Below are positions 22,047-33,466 of a stretch of DNA of 64,000 bases, in pieces (the first letter of the stretch is position 1; each line of letters opens with the position of its first letter). The translations under genes and the position numbers were made by a program. Source of the DNA: Seiridium cupressi (Eukaryota; Ascomycota; Sordariomycetes; Amphisphaeriales; Sporocadaceae). Location: assembly GCA_036674765.1 (NCBI GenBank), contig JARVKI010000095.1:98387-162386 (forward strand), given 5' to 3'. The notes under the pieces were generated by a model. That model searched no databases and had not been told where the DNA came from. It saw nothing but the letters and a program-made list of their open reading frames with translations.

Positions 22047-22942
22047 CTAGTTTGATACGTTGAGGCGTGGGTTCCCACACAGCCAGATTATGGGGGATAC
22101 ATAAGAGATAAGCGGAGCCAGCTGCCAGCTGGACCTAGCTCTCTATATATATATATGCTTTTTACTCCGTGGAGGAAAGACTTTGGTGATTTTGATATGG
22201 CACGCAGGAGGGTAGGGGTTTTGAAAGTGATATAAAATGCATGAATTCCCATCGTGAAGAGCTCCTGTGTCTATCTGGCCCGTGGCTTTCGGGCCGCAGC
22301 TGGGAGCTTCACGCTTATCCGATCTTATCGCCCATCGCACGTGACCTGGACCCTTCAGGTCTCTCTTCCTCAACGTACATTGTATCATACATTTAAATGC
22401 CAGGCTAACCAGTGTAGGCGTGGTGAGATCGCGCGCCGCGCCTTAGCCCGACCGTCGCGGATTAGCTAAATACATTGCATCGCGTACCAGACGTTCCAGT
22501 GAAGCGACACCGAGTCCGCGATTCTATTCAAAAATTATCGTCTTTTTGGATAAGCTGGCGACCGCGCAATTTGATCCATCTAGTATTGGCTGCAAATGGG
22601 TCAGATGCTGATTGGGGCCGTCGCAGCGCTGCAAAATCCTTTACACGCGTACTGATTTTAGCAGCATCCAATCTTGCCCTCTTCTCCTGCTCTGTATACT
22701 ACGTACGCATTTGAATTTATTTTCATCTTTTCTTATATTTTCTTCTTTCTAGAGTCGCCATCTTGACGATTCCAGTCGCCTCACCCCACTGAGCCTCATT
22801 TTGGTGAGACCGACGTCGAAATTGCCCGGGGTTTTAATGTTTGTTAACCTGCATCGACGGCCACAACTCTGGTGGCAAGCAGGAGCAAGGTTCAGTCCGG
22901 CGGTTGCGACCTGCGCATTCCGACTGGACCAAGCCGGCAAAG
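22047..22942. other. Intergenic region upstream of kmt6
   Basis: The left part is AT-rich with a TA repeat at about 22144-22156 and belongs to the decayed island. GC content rises towards 22.3 kb, and the right part should hold the kmt6 promoter and leader. No gene recognised. Confidence 0.5.
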
Positions 22943-25900
22943 ATGGCGCCCGACCACATTGACTTGACGGGCATCACATCGGACGACTCGGATGCTTCTC
23001 CGTCCATGCACCGGACACCTCGAACATCTCTCCACCAGTCCCATCAGCCATCGCAACCGGGCTCACGCACTCGTCGGCCCGTAAGTCCACCAGCCTTCAG
23101 CGGGCCAGCTTCACCCTCCGCTGCAGGAGAGAATGTCTTGATGGCTTCGGCTTCGGCATCGGCGCTGAAGGGCAACCCGCGCTTTGAGCAGCACCGCGGA
23201 GGTGCACTCAAATCTGCGACACTCCCAGCAAAGACGAATGCCGTTGCCGATGTCGCGGATTCTCTAGGCGCCACTCCTCCCGCGCTGTCTTCTAGTAATC
23301 CCGCGCAGTCTTCTAGTAATCCCGCGCACAGGACGCCTAAGCACCAGACACCGAAGAAGGCCGACTGGACTACGGATAGGATTGAAGAGGCTTTGATCAA
23401 ATTCTCCCACGACATAGGCACAGAGGGTGCCAGGCATACTACTCGTCTTCTCCATCTTTCTTGGAAGAAGATGGCACCAAATCCCAACAACTATTCCAAG
23501 AAGAACTGGTTTGCTGACATGAAACGCACCCCCGCCGAGGCCGGCCAAGGATCGCTCAAGCTCAAGCTCAAGGCAAGTATATCTCCTCGCCTGCGCGTGC
23601 CTGCACTAACGCCGGCGTAGCACATGGGTCCGGGTCGCACCGGAAAGCAGGAGAAGCGTGAGCATTATGAAGTAATAGGCATCAAGACGGACAGGGAACC
23701 CGTCCCCAAGTATGATTTTCACCATGTGGAGATCTCTAAGAATATCCTTTCCCCTAATACAATGCTCAACTTCGTACCACATCTACGCGACTTGGCAGAC
23801 CACGAGGAGCCCAAGTATAGGCGATGGCTCGAGAATCTGGAGAGTATGGACAAGACATCCGGCTTTGCCACTCTAAGCAGACAGGAGAAAGTGCACAAAA
23901 CCTTCCAGAAGGAAAGAGCTACCACCTTGTTACTTTACTTGGACCTTTGGCTCGATAAGCTGTCCATCGAGAACTGCTCAAAGGCCACCCTCATTCACCA
24001 CATGGCCAGCCAGACAGATGCCATGACGCCTCAGCAATCGTCTAGTATTCTGAACTCTTACAACCATAATGGTTCCCCGCGCTCAGCGAAAACCACCAAA
24101 ATGTTCACGGAAGCATTTGACAGGGTTTTCGATGACGATAGGACCTGGAAAGAGGGCGCCGTGACGCTCCGGGATGTGCTGCTGCTCGATAAGTCTGTTG
24201 ATTCTGTTGTTGATTCCAGGAAGTGGCTCAAGGACACCCCGAGTCAACTCAAGCCGGTCGAGGAGAATTCCACTGTTGAGACCTTCCTTGAGACCTATGC
24301 ACTGCTCGGCTGCCTAGTGTGTTTCAGCCACTCATGCGAGCATGGAGAGTACGGGATTGATAACGAGCGAAAGCGCTTTTCCGTCGAGGTTGTAGGTGGA
24401 CTTGCGCCGCTGGTCCGCAAGAAGGCCACGCAGGCAGCCAAGGAACTCGGAGACAGCCATCCTAAACGCAAACCTTGCAGTGAGGACTGTTATCTGAATC
24501 GTCGTCCGGGCACTCGCGCTAGAGGCTGGAGTGAAACCGAGATAATGCTACTGAAGACAGCCGTCACTTTTTACTGCGATCTCAACGAACCAATCCAATG
24601 TGCAACTGCCATCTTCACCGGAAGACCATGTTGGGACGTCAATCGGCAATTCGAGAAAATGGGCTTACAACTACCGAATCGCTTGCCGCCAGCCCCAGTG
24701 GAGGTCAAGTCAGTACATTGGTACGACCGGAACAAGAGAATGCTCCTCGCCGACTGGCAGGAACAGACCATTACGCACGAGCACCACAAGAAAGACCACT
24801 TTGATCCTTGCAACCATGACGGGCCATGCACGAAAGACAACTGCGATTGTGTCAAGTACGGGCTCATGTGTGAGCGCTTCTGCCGATGCACGGCCGAAAC
24901 GTGCGCGGTCAAATTTACTGGCTGCGCCTGTCACTCGCAAGGCAAGACGTGTTTGCCTCGACAGAAGGGAGAAAAGCCGTGTATCTGCGTACAGCTCAAC
25001 CGAGAGTGTGATCCTGCTCTATGTGGTACTTGTGGAGCAACCGAAAGGGCGAACCCAAGAAACGCGGACGACGATCAGTTGTTCACGTCTGGCTGTCAGA
25101 ATTGTTCGTTGCAACGGGGCAAATCCAAGTCACTGGTCCTTGGAGAATCGACCATCGAGGGTTGTGGCTATGGGCTCTTTGCGGCCGAGGATATAGCACA
25201 AGATGACTTTGTGATTGAGTATGTTGGCGAGCTTATTTATCAAGACGAAGGGGTTCGCCGCGAGGCTCGACGGGGCGATGTTTTTGACGAGGAGTCCAAC
25301 TCATCTTACCTGTTCACTTTGCTGGAGCAAGAAGGCATATGGGTCGATGCCGCGATCTATGGCAACCTCAGCAGGTACATCAATCATCAGGATGATTTCG
25401 GCAAGGGTCAGGGGTGCAACATCACGCCCAAGATATTATATGTTTGCGGCGAATATCGTATCAAGTTCAGCGCAATACGAGACATCGACGCCGGCGAAGA
25501 GTTGTTCTTCAACTATGGAGAGAATTTTCCCAACTTGACCAAGAAGCTCCTCGACGAGCAAAAAGCGGAAGAAAAGGTCAAGAAGCAGCGTGATCAGAAA
25601 GGCATGAACGAGGAAGAGGGTAATTCTAAAAAGCCCAAAGGTAGAAAACGGGGCCGCAAACCCAAGAAGAAGTCATTTGCGGCAATAGTGGAATCGGATG
25701 TCGAGGACGAAGATACCACCGAAGCGGGAAACTCCGAGGACCCTTTCCCGGAGCCTCCTGTGCACAGGTCACGGAAACGAAAGCGAAATATCGTTGGTGA
25801 TGATTCTGACGAGGAAGACTACCAACCCGTGGACTATGAGGCAAACATTGAGTCGGGCGCTTCCCGCAGTAGATTCCGCGGTCGTCCACGGACGAGCTTG

Positions 25901-26554
25901 GAGAGTAGCGCACAAGGTACCGAACTTGGAGGCAATAACTTGTTTGGGAGGGCCATTCGCAATAGATCAGAAGCACGGCCTGACGGTGTGGACGTGGACG
26001 CGGACATGGACATGGTTGATGCGGAAACGCCCAGAAGCCGTGTCAAGAGGAAGCGGAGAGTCATAGAAGACGAAGATGACATGGAGATCGACGATAATCT
26101 TGATGCAGAATACAATGACGGAAAGCCAGCCAACGGCACGAAACGTGGTAGTGGAGCCACCGCTTCTCGCCGTACCGCAGCTGATGATTCTGCTGCAGAA
26201 GAGGAGACACCATCTCGCCTTCGAGCGCGCCGTTGGAATGCTCAAGAAGCCCAGCAGCCAGATCCTCTGTCCGGGCCCACGCCAGCAATTGATTCCATGG
26301 ATGCCGAGCAGCGACCTGGAGTTGGTTCCAACGCGCAGCCTCCCGTCCCTCAGGCCAAGAAGAAGCGAGGCAGACCAAGAAAGATACAGATAGAGGAAAT
26401 CGCAGATACAGACGATCCCGCCGATGAGAATAGCATCAGCGGAAGTGCGGGCGCTGGTTACAAGCCATCCCACTCTACCGCCAATGAAAGCGATGCTAGT
26501 AGCAATGGCATGCGTGGCCGCGTTAGGAAACGGCCAGCGAGGTATGATGAGTAG
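22943..26554 (+). CDS. KMT6: Histone H3K27 methyltransferase, EZH2/Kmt6 (PRC2 catalytic subunit)
   Basis: 1187-aa nuclear enzyme of Polycomb repressive complex 2, which methylates H3 Lys27; fungal Kmt6/SET-7 silences large, often secondary-metabolite-rich, chromatin domains. Two exons, 22943-23572 and 23621-26554, joined across a 48-base intron with a GC donor (AAG/GCAAGT) and a CTAAC branch site; the join is phase 0 and gives LKLK-HMGPGRTG. The Cys-rich CXC (pre-SET) region spans about residues 606-690. The SET domain spans about 712-845, with EGCGYGLFAAEDI, SRYINHQDD (Ser of the usual NHS replaced by Gln), GCNITPKILYV and GEELFFNYGENF. The tail is acidic, with basic GRKRGRKPKKK and two AT-hook-like RGRPR cores near residues 962 and 1124. 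The start is MAPDHIDLTG, the first Met of a continuous frame. Confidence 0.95.
23289..23332 (+). repeat. 21-base tandem duplication inside kmt6
   Basis: The word TCTTCTAGTAATCCCGCGCA occurs twice in immediate succession, giving SSSNPAQ followed by SSSNPAH in the disordered N-terminal region. It keeps the frame, so it is a polymorphism-prone site and not a lesion. Confidence 0.8.
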
Positions 26555-27057
26555 GGGAAGGGTGGCCACAGGCAGTGCCGTCTGTATTTATAGTGAAAGT
26601 TCGTTGAAGGACGATGAGGACCAGCGTAGTCTGATTTTGACAAGCAGGTCGTGTCCAGACGCAATAAGCATCATTTTAGGGGATAAGCAATCTCTATAAT
26701 AACCATCATCAAATATCTAGAATTATAACCTTGCAGCTCTATCACCTGCCCCAGAACCTGTGCTATGCGTGATGTCTGTACACCGGCATTTTTTGCATTG
26801 CCGGGAGAAACGAAGCAGGTCTGATGCAGCCTGCATGTGAAGACTCTTGGCTAGGGAGAAGTTTACGCAGTGGTTGGTCAATTCTGGACTTCTGCCTTCG
26901 AAGCGCTGCGGTCAGTCCTAGAGATGCCTTGCGAGAACAGGCATGTGACACTGTGGCTGCTTCCAGCTAGCTAGCAGCTAGGTATGAGAGCAATGCGCGT
27001 AAGGCTATGGTTCTACCCCGAAGATGGTTGCCACTCCATGATATGACGAAATCTCTA
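26555..27057. other. Spacer between kmt6 and the transposon
   Basis: Should hold the 3' untranslated region of kmt6. No coding signal. It ends at the TA target site of the transposon. Confidence 0.5.
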
Positions 27058-27157
27058 CTCGTGCCACGCCCCACCTTTATTCGGTTTCGCTTCGCTGCAC
27101 CACCTAAAGGTGGTGCTGATCACCTTTTGAGTGAGGATTACCTATTAAGCGTTTTTT
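27058..27157 (+). repeat. Left terminal inverted repeat of the transposon
   Basis: About 100 bases, near-identical to the reverse complement of 28913-29012. Contains CACCACCT-AA-AGGTGGTG (27099-27116), a short near-perfect hairpin, then a TGATCACCTTTTGAGTGAGG block. Confidence 0.9.
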
Positions 27158-27379
27158 TCCCTCCTCATCACTTTAATCCATCAAAACACCACCAAAACAG
27201 CTGATTTTCAATAATCGTAATGGATTAAAATCTTTAAAATGCCTTCGATTATATATAGAACAACCCGAAAGCCAATTTAACAGTTGTTGCGCGTAAATTT
27301 GGGGTTAACGCGTCGACTTTTTAATCGCGTAAAGACCGCGCCAAAACACTAAAAATTAGTTAAACGCCTAACCTTAAGC

Positions 27380-28383
27380 TTTTAATACCAGAAGAGTAAG
27401 CAATTTGCCGTTATATTAATCGGCTAGATTTAATTAATCTAGCTATTAAGTTCGAATTCGTTAAAGCGGCGGCGAACGGCATCCTTAAAGCGAAGAGTTT
27501 AACCCTCCCCGATAAAGGATTTTTAACCGTTAGCAAGTGCTAAATTAAACGTTTTATTAAACACTACGGTTATTTTGTTTAGACTTAGAAAAAACTCGAA
27601 TTTAATAGGCAAAATGCCGAGAACCTTGAGGTCGTTTCGAGATATTTCGAATTATTAAAGGAAGCCCTTAAAAAGCATAGTATTAACCCAGCTGATTTAT
27701 AGAATATGGATAAGATTAGATTTCGAATCGGCGTAAGCAAAAATTAACTGGTTATTATTAAACGCAAACGAGCTTATTATTTTGGATTATTTAAAAATCG
27801 GGAATCTGCCATTATAATTAAAGCCATTTCGGCCGTTAATATAATAATCCCAGCCTTTATCATTTTATTAGCTATTAACCATTCTGCCTTTTAATATTTT
27901 AAAGCTACCAACCTCTATCTTTATATAAAGATATACCCATTTAAAAGCGGTTACACTAACGATAAAATTAGCCTGGCGTGGGTAACGCACTTTAAGGAGT
28001 TTTTACGCAAGTCGCAAATTAGGGTGAAACGCCTGCTAATTTTAGACGGCCACGGATCCCACTATACGAAAGAATTTATCGATTTTTGTGATAATTACGG
28101 AATCGTCCTCTTCGCGCTCCCTCCTCACCTTACCCACCTCCTCCAACCACTCGATGTGGTTGTTTTTCAACCTTACAAGCACTACCACGCAAAAGCGCTG
28201 GATTAAATGGTACGGGATAGAATCACGAACATCACGAAATTAGAGTTCTTTTCGATAATTAAAGACGTTCGAAATCAAACGTTTAAACGGTCCACTATCC
28301 AGTTAGCGTTTGCAAAAACTAGGATCCATCTATTTAATCCTATACACGTTTTACGGGAGGTTTATAATCGTAACCCAGCCTAA
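27380..28383 (+). pseudogene. DDE_1 (pogo/Fot1) transposase remnant
   Basis: Transposase fragments read with many stops. The first catalytic Asp lies in NMDKIRFRIG, just after a TAG at 27700-27702. Compared with the family form NMDETGF, the changes Glu to Lys, Thr to Ile and Gly to Arg each fit one C to T or G to A transition. The second Asp is in LLILDGHGSHYTKEF (28030-28075). The third is in HLTHLLQPLDVVVFQPYK (about 28126-28180). Of the longer part, only 28024-28206 stays open. A few stops also lie in the N-terminal DNA-binding half, which is too eroded to assign. Expressed transposase is excluded. Confidence 0.85.
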
Positions 28384-28912
28384 ATAACACCACCACCTAC
28401 CTCTTTACCACTTTTAAACTCTACACTAACGACCCTACATTAAATAAATAAGCTCACTAAACGTACCGAAGACTCACTCTTAAAGGAGGATTATAGGATA
28501 AAACCAGAACTCGCTATTAAGCTAAATAAGCTAATTAAAAAATCCCTTATTAATATTACTAAGATAATCCAGTTAAAGACCGATTTAAGGCGCATTAAAT
28601 ACGCTAAACGGGTATTAAAATAACGTAAATCTTTAAAGAATTATCGATTTTAAACTGGAGGAGTTTTATTAATGTTTAAAGCCAGGCAAATAGTATAAAA
28701 AAAGCAGGAAAACGAAATAGCTAAAGCGCAGAGGATTATCGAAGCCCACCATAAAAAACAGCGTAAAACAGCCAAAAAAGCCTTTAAAAAGGCCGCAAAA
28801 GAGGCTAGATCGATAAGGATGACCGGTAGATTAAATTTAGCAGCTATCGTGGGTTCTGATGGCAGTTTGCGCCATTTGCGGAGGTTTTGACTGAAGCTCA
28901 ATCAAATTATCG

Positions 28913-29012
28913 AAAAAACGCTCAATAGGTGATCCTCACTCAAAAGGTGATCAGCACCACCTTTAGGTGGTGCAGCGAAGCGAAACCGAATAAAGGTGGG
29001 GCGTGGCACGAG
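28913..29012 (-). repeat. Right terminal inverted repeat of the transposon
   Basis: Reverse complement of the left repeat with only a few transitions. The outer end is CGTGGCACGAG followed by the TA target duplication. The inner end is the AAAAAACG run matching the left T run. Confidence 0.9.
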
Positions 29013-29480
29013 TAGGTGGAGGCAAGTCTAACGGCTCTGCTCAAATGCAGGTAACAGATGTTATCGATTTCGCGAGGGCACTTTTGTTTGCAGCGCGGAC
29101 TTGTCCGGTCCTTGGCATGGAGACCCAATCATTTGGACCAATCCTGTCAGTATAATAGAGTCAGATGGCCTTCTATTGCTCCGCGAGGCTCCCGTCGGTC
29201 TAGAACCAAGGAGTAATATGAAAGCCCCCAGCCAGGAAGGGGAGGATGGATGATAACAACAGTAGTAATAATGATATTAATAGCAAGACGGGACTGGAGG
29301 CGGTTCGCGCTGCCCATCTACACAATCACCAACTTCCTTTGTCTTTCCCCTCTTTCCTCATGTTTCCTTGAAGTATCGTTCCTGGCAGCCTGAGTGAGGC
29401 GGCGACCCTCCAGTTCGACGAGCATGCCCAATTGGATTCGGGTGTTGTTTTCGTAAAAGCCCCATCCTAGTTTTGCTATA
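29013..29480. other. Spacer between transposon and Clr5-domain gene
   Basis: No gene recognised. The right part is the presumed promoter of the Clr5-domain gene. Confidence 0.5.
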
Positions 29481-31310
29481 ATGTCCCAGTCAAAGCATCA
29501 CCGGCCAGAGGAATGGGAGGCCCATAGAGCCGAGATTCGTAAGCTCTACATAGACGAGGATAGGACCTTGCAGCACGTCATGGGCGCCATGGGCGATAGG
29601 GGGTTCACTGCTACGTAAAAACGCCTATTTCTCCTCAACTTCTGACTAGCTATCACGTTTCAATCTGGGACCAATTGACATTGTTTCGCGCCGATACTCG
29701 TTGTTGACATAGAGGACTCAAGACTCAAGACTCGCTAACACGAATGCTCGGCAGGCCGAAGATGTACAAGACCAAACTGCGGCAGTGGAACCTCTTCAAG
29801 AACAACCGCGCCGCCGATGTGGCCGCTATTCTACGGTCACAGGCGCACCGCACAGCGGTTGGGAAGGAAAGTATCCCCGTGCGCAATGGTAAACGTGTCG
29901 ACACCCAGACCTACCTCAGGAGGAAAGGGTTGAACGCAGACGACCTGCTGCAACTTGCGACGAACCGGTCGGGCAACAGACTGCCTATACATCTGAGATG
30001 TGTAACGCCGCCGCCAGCTCTGTCCGAACCAATGATGGGCGTACTCAGAAGCAGCCCTGGAAGACTTGGAATTAAGGAGACCATAGGACGGTGGCTTTTG
30101 GGAGAATGCGAGAAGCTAGGCGATAGATTGGGTACGGGCATGGTAATAGATTCTGGGATTGACTGCGACCCGGCTGAGAAAGAGAGGCCACTGCTGATCT
30201 ACTACGAGAGTGCGGCTAGCAAAGTGGCTGCTGAGTATTACGATGCTATATGGTAAGTCTGGTTCAAAGGTCACAGCCCGAGGGCACGGAGGCAATTCGG
30301 TGCTGACTCTGAAGCATCGCAACAGGCTGCTCCAAAAATCACAAACCACGAAGGGCTGGGCGCTCGCCCATGCTGTCTTCTCCCGCATGCACGTTTTGTT
30401 GGAAGACTGCGAGCACCTGCTGTACCCCATCCTGAACCTCCTCATCATCATCCTCACACTGCCATCCAACACCACCGACCTTCATCGGACGCTATGGATA
30501 TACCTGTCGGAAAGAGCCCGTCTCCGCTACGACTCCGAGCATCCCGTCTACCGCGTGCTGAGGCAACTTACCGGGCTGTTCGAGCAAGACGGCAGCGAGG
30601 ACGAGAAGTATGGCTTACTGTACAGCGTCGTCTCCGACGCGGTGGCGAGCCTCGGCGAGAAGATGGAAGCCGACGGGCAAAAGACGCCGAGCGGTCAGGC
30701 ATACTTTGACCTTGTAACCCTATGGTATGCCGAGACCCTGCGGAGCCACAGAGCGCATCGACACGGATACTACCCGCAACTGCACCTCGGCCCGGACGAC
30801 GTGCTCTCGACCTGGGACGATTCTGCTGGCCAGGACCTGGGTGAGGGCCCCGCCTTGGACCTCGCCTGCGTGCACTCGCACCTCCTCCTCGACCTGGGCT
30901 GGCAGACGTCCTGGCACGACCCGTCGGTGTACGAGACCTGCGTTGCCCTGCTCCAGGCCAAGGAACAAACGGGTGCGTCGGCCGACGAGGTGGAAGTCAA
31001 CTGCCTGACGGCCATGGCTCTGTACCGCCGACAACAGAACCAACACAGCCCCGTGTTCTCCGCCAATGACGACGCGATGGTGACGGCCGACCACGAGCAA
31101 CAACAGCAAAACTCGGAGCTCGCGCGCCAACTGCTTTCCGAGGCCGTCTTTCTCGACTGGGAGCTTTCGGGTGCCAGCATATACAACTTCGAGGGCCTGC
31201 TGCTGCTGCAGGAGTGGTGCTCAGAGGACGGCGACTGGGCAAATCTCGAGGCTGTGCGGCACCGAAGCCAGGAGTGTTTGAGGATACTGTTTAGGGAGTG
31301 GGATGTGTGA
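29481..31310 (+). CDS. Clr5-domain protein
   Basis: 538-aa protein, three exons (29481-29614, 29755-30252, 30326-31310), all junctions in phase. The first exon and the start of the second form a Clr5 domain: EEWEAHRAEIRKLYIDEDRTL, HVMGAMGDRGFTAT, then MYKTKLRQWNLFKNNR. Clr5 was named from fission yeast, where it acts in heterochromatin and gene silencing. In filamentous fungi the domain is widespread in large families of unknown role, often DNA-binding in appearance. The rest of this protein (after about residue 210) is predicted helical, without a domain I can name. The neighbouring transposon ends about 470 bases before the start codon. I infer a nuclear role from the domain only. Confidence 0.8.
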
Positions 31311-32256
31311 GCTGGGTTGCAAACAGGCCACTTACTGTGCTTGTGCTCAATAGGAGGGGGGTTTTTTTTTTTTTTTTTTTTTTTCTTGCTTCTTCTTTTC
31401 CCACCATTTGCTTTCTTCTCCTTATCTGCGCAAGGGGGAGCCGAGAGGTCACGAGCTGATGACGCAAACGTGTTCTCATAGGTGTTCCGGTGGTGCTTGG
31501 ATTTAATGTTAGGGAAAGGAAGGATCTGTTGGGTGATATTGGATTCACGTTCTCATGAGCTATGACATAGAAGTTTACACTGGCTACAAGGGCTCACAGG
31601 CAGCAGGAACAGACAGGCGTCGACAATCCTTTTTTTTTTTTTTTTTTTTTTTTTTGCCACGATTGTTATTTGCTTACAACAACTTATTTACCATGACATT
31701 AATATTGACTATTTTCTCCCTTGTAATTGTCTGGACATGATCCGGCGTCAAGCTGCTTCTATGAGATATCGGGATTACCACCATCATTGCAGATCAGGGT
31801 CAACCAACTGCTTCCGGCTATTTGAATCGCTTTGTCAAGATGGTATTTATCGCTAGCTATACAACGAATACTACTGCAAACTTGAGCCGCTTGGTCGTTC
31901 CCGAACGCTTGCTCAGTGGACGATTTCAGGCTGCTTTTCAGCATGTCGAGCCTTTGAGATTTGATTTTTGACCGGTAAAAAAACATATAAAAACAAACCC
32001 CTACCATGGAGGAGCTGATAAAAGGCCGAGTACAATCGCCGAACGCCCGAAAAAAAAAAGAGGAAGAAAAAAAAGATTTTCCTTATCGGATCAATCCCAC
32101 ATCCTACGGCGAGGACAATGATGTTGCCCTACTTCCCTATGCAAGGCCTTCGTGGCCGGATATCTTGCGAGAAAATGCAAAAGGAGAGTCGTGAAATCGT
32201 GCCGTTTATACATCTATGATTGCCTCCACCGTCGGGTTTCCTATCGTCTAACCAGC
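31311..32256. other. Convergent intergenic region with two long T runs
   Basis: Between the ends of the Clr5-domain and UPF0658 genes. It contains T runs at 31362-31384 (23 bases) and 31630-31655 (26 bases) and an A-rich stretch near 32050-32075. No gene recognised. Confidence 0.6.
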
Positions 32257-33466
32257 CTAATCGATGGTCATCCTGCTCGGCAGCTGGGACTGCTTGACAT
32301 CGCCCATAGAGTATGATGCCTGGTCCTTGTCCATGCCGCGTTGGGGAGCGCTTTGGAGGTGTTGCTTCAGGCCGGCGCCAAAGTTCAAGGTGCAGACCAA
32401 ACAGTTGACGATGGTGATGACGATGAGGATAATGGTAATGACTGCAAAGGCTGTCATGGACTTCTTGACGGGCAAATAATAAGTGCCTTTGACCGGGTCG
32501 TAAATTCGGGACAGCTTGAAGATGAAGTAGGCCAGGCCGCCGAGGTCGAGAAGAAGGATAAATGCCATACCCCACTTCCACTCCCTGCGTGTGAACCATG
32601 CGGCGCACAGCAAGATGGCAACGGTAATGGGAATGGCGGCACACGTCAGACCAAACTCGGCTGGTGCCATCCCTCCCACCACGACGAGGAACTGGATGGT
32701 GAAGCCAATGAAGAAGAAGAAATCGAATTTGAGCAGAGCAATGTAAATCTAGGGGGTCATGTCAGCGGGTGCGCATGTTGGTGGTTGCGCGCAAGGGCAA
32801 ATACCTGGTAGTGGAGGAAGCGCTTCTTCATGCGATAGTCTGCTCCGATATGCTTCAGGATATCCCAAGCGAACTCCTGGTAGAGCTTCCACGCGACGAA
32901 ACTGAAGCAGATGGTACCGACGCCGATTATGCAAGGAATGGCGATCAGGATTCCCTTCACGTCATTCCAGACAGTGAGGTCTTCCACAGCGTTTTGCGTG
33001 ATCAGGATGGTGACGGCTTCGTCAATCTGGTCGACCTGGATGGACGTGTAAACCATGAGGGCCAGGTTCGCGATACAAACGCCAATGACTTGAATTGTGT
33101 TCTTGACGCGAAGAGCATCCCAGACCAGTACCAGCTCATAGAGGAAGCCGAAGATGAAGAGTGCGAGGAAGGTCGGGATTGTCTTCAGTTGCGACTGAAC
33201 CTTCTCGTCGGTGCTGTATGGTGCCTGGGACATGTCCTTCAAGCTGCTATTGAACTTGGCAAAGGTGTATCTAAGGCTTGGTTAGCCGGTAGATTTCTAC
33301 TATGACAAAGCACGGGACACTGGACGTACGATTCGAAAGCGATGCATAGGATTAGCTGCACGACGCCGATGAGGAAAAAGGCGCGCGGCCATTTCTTCTT
33401 GAACAGGTCAGCTGTGCTCCTAGCCAAGCTGGCGCTGCCACGCCCTGATCTGCTTCCGGCGGCCAT
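32257..33466 (-). CDS. UPF0658 Golgi apparatus membrane protein
   Basis: 364-aa polytopic membrane protein. Three exons, 33330-33466, 32805-33270 and 32257-32748, with consistent phases. Seven or so hydrophobic segments are seen, beginning at AFFLIGVVQLILCIAF and LALFIFGFLYELVLVW, then ANLALMVYTSI, ILIAIPCIIGVGTICFSF, FFFIGFTIQFLVVVG, AIPITVAILLCAAWF and VITIILIVITIVNCLVC. The cytosolic-looking block DILKHIGADYRMKKRFLHYQIYIALLKFD is the family's best-conserved region. UPF0658 proteins are annotated as Golgi in fission yeast; the molecular function is unknown. The reading frame stays open for some 65 codons upstream of the chosen Met (QQSTYAQYPQYSQQPP), so an N-terminal cytosolic extension with an unseen upstream exon is possible. 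Confidence 0.82.

Larger units (their letters stand above)
27058..29012 (+). mobile_element. Fot1/pogo-type DNA transposon, mutated
   Basis: An element of about 1.96 kb bounded by 100-base inverted repeats beginning CTCGTGCCACGCC, with TA on both sides (27056-27057 and 29013-29014), the target duplication used by pogo/Tc1-like elements. Inside is a degenerate DDE transposase. Most of the interior is TA-rich and full of stops, and the two repeats differ only by C/T and G/A exchanges that I could see (for example GGATCACC against GGATTACC). This is the pattern of repeat-induced point mutation. The element is dead but its ends are well preserved. Confidence 0.9.
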
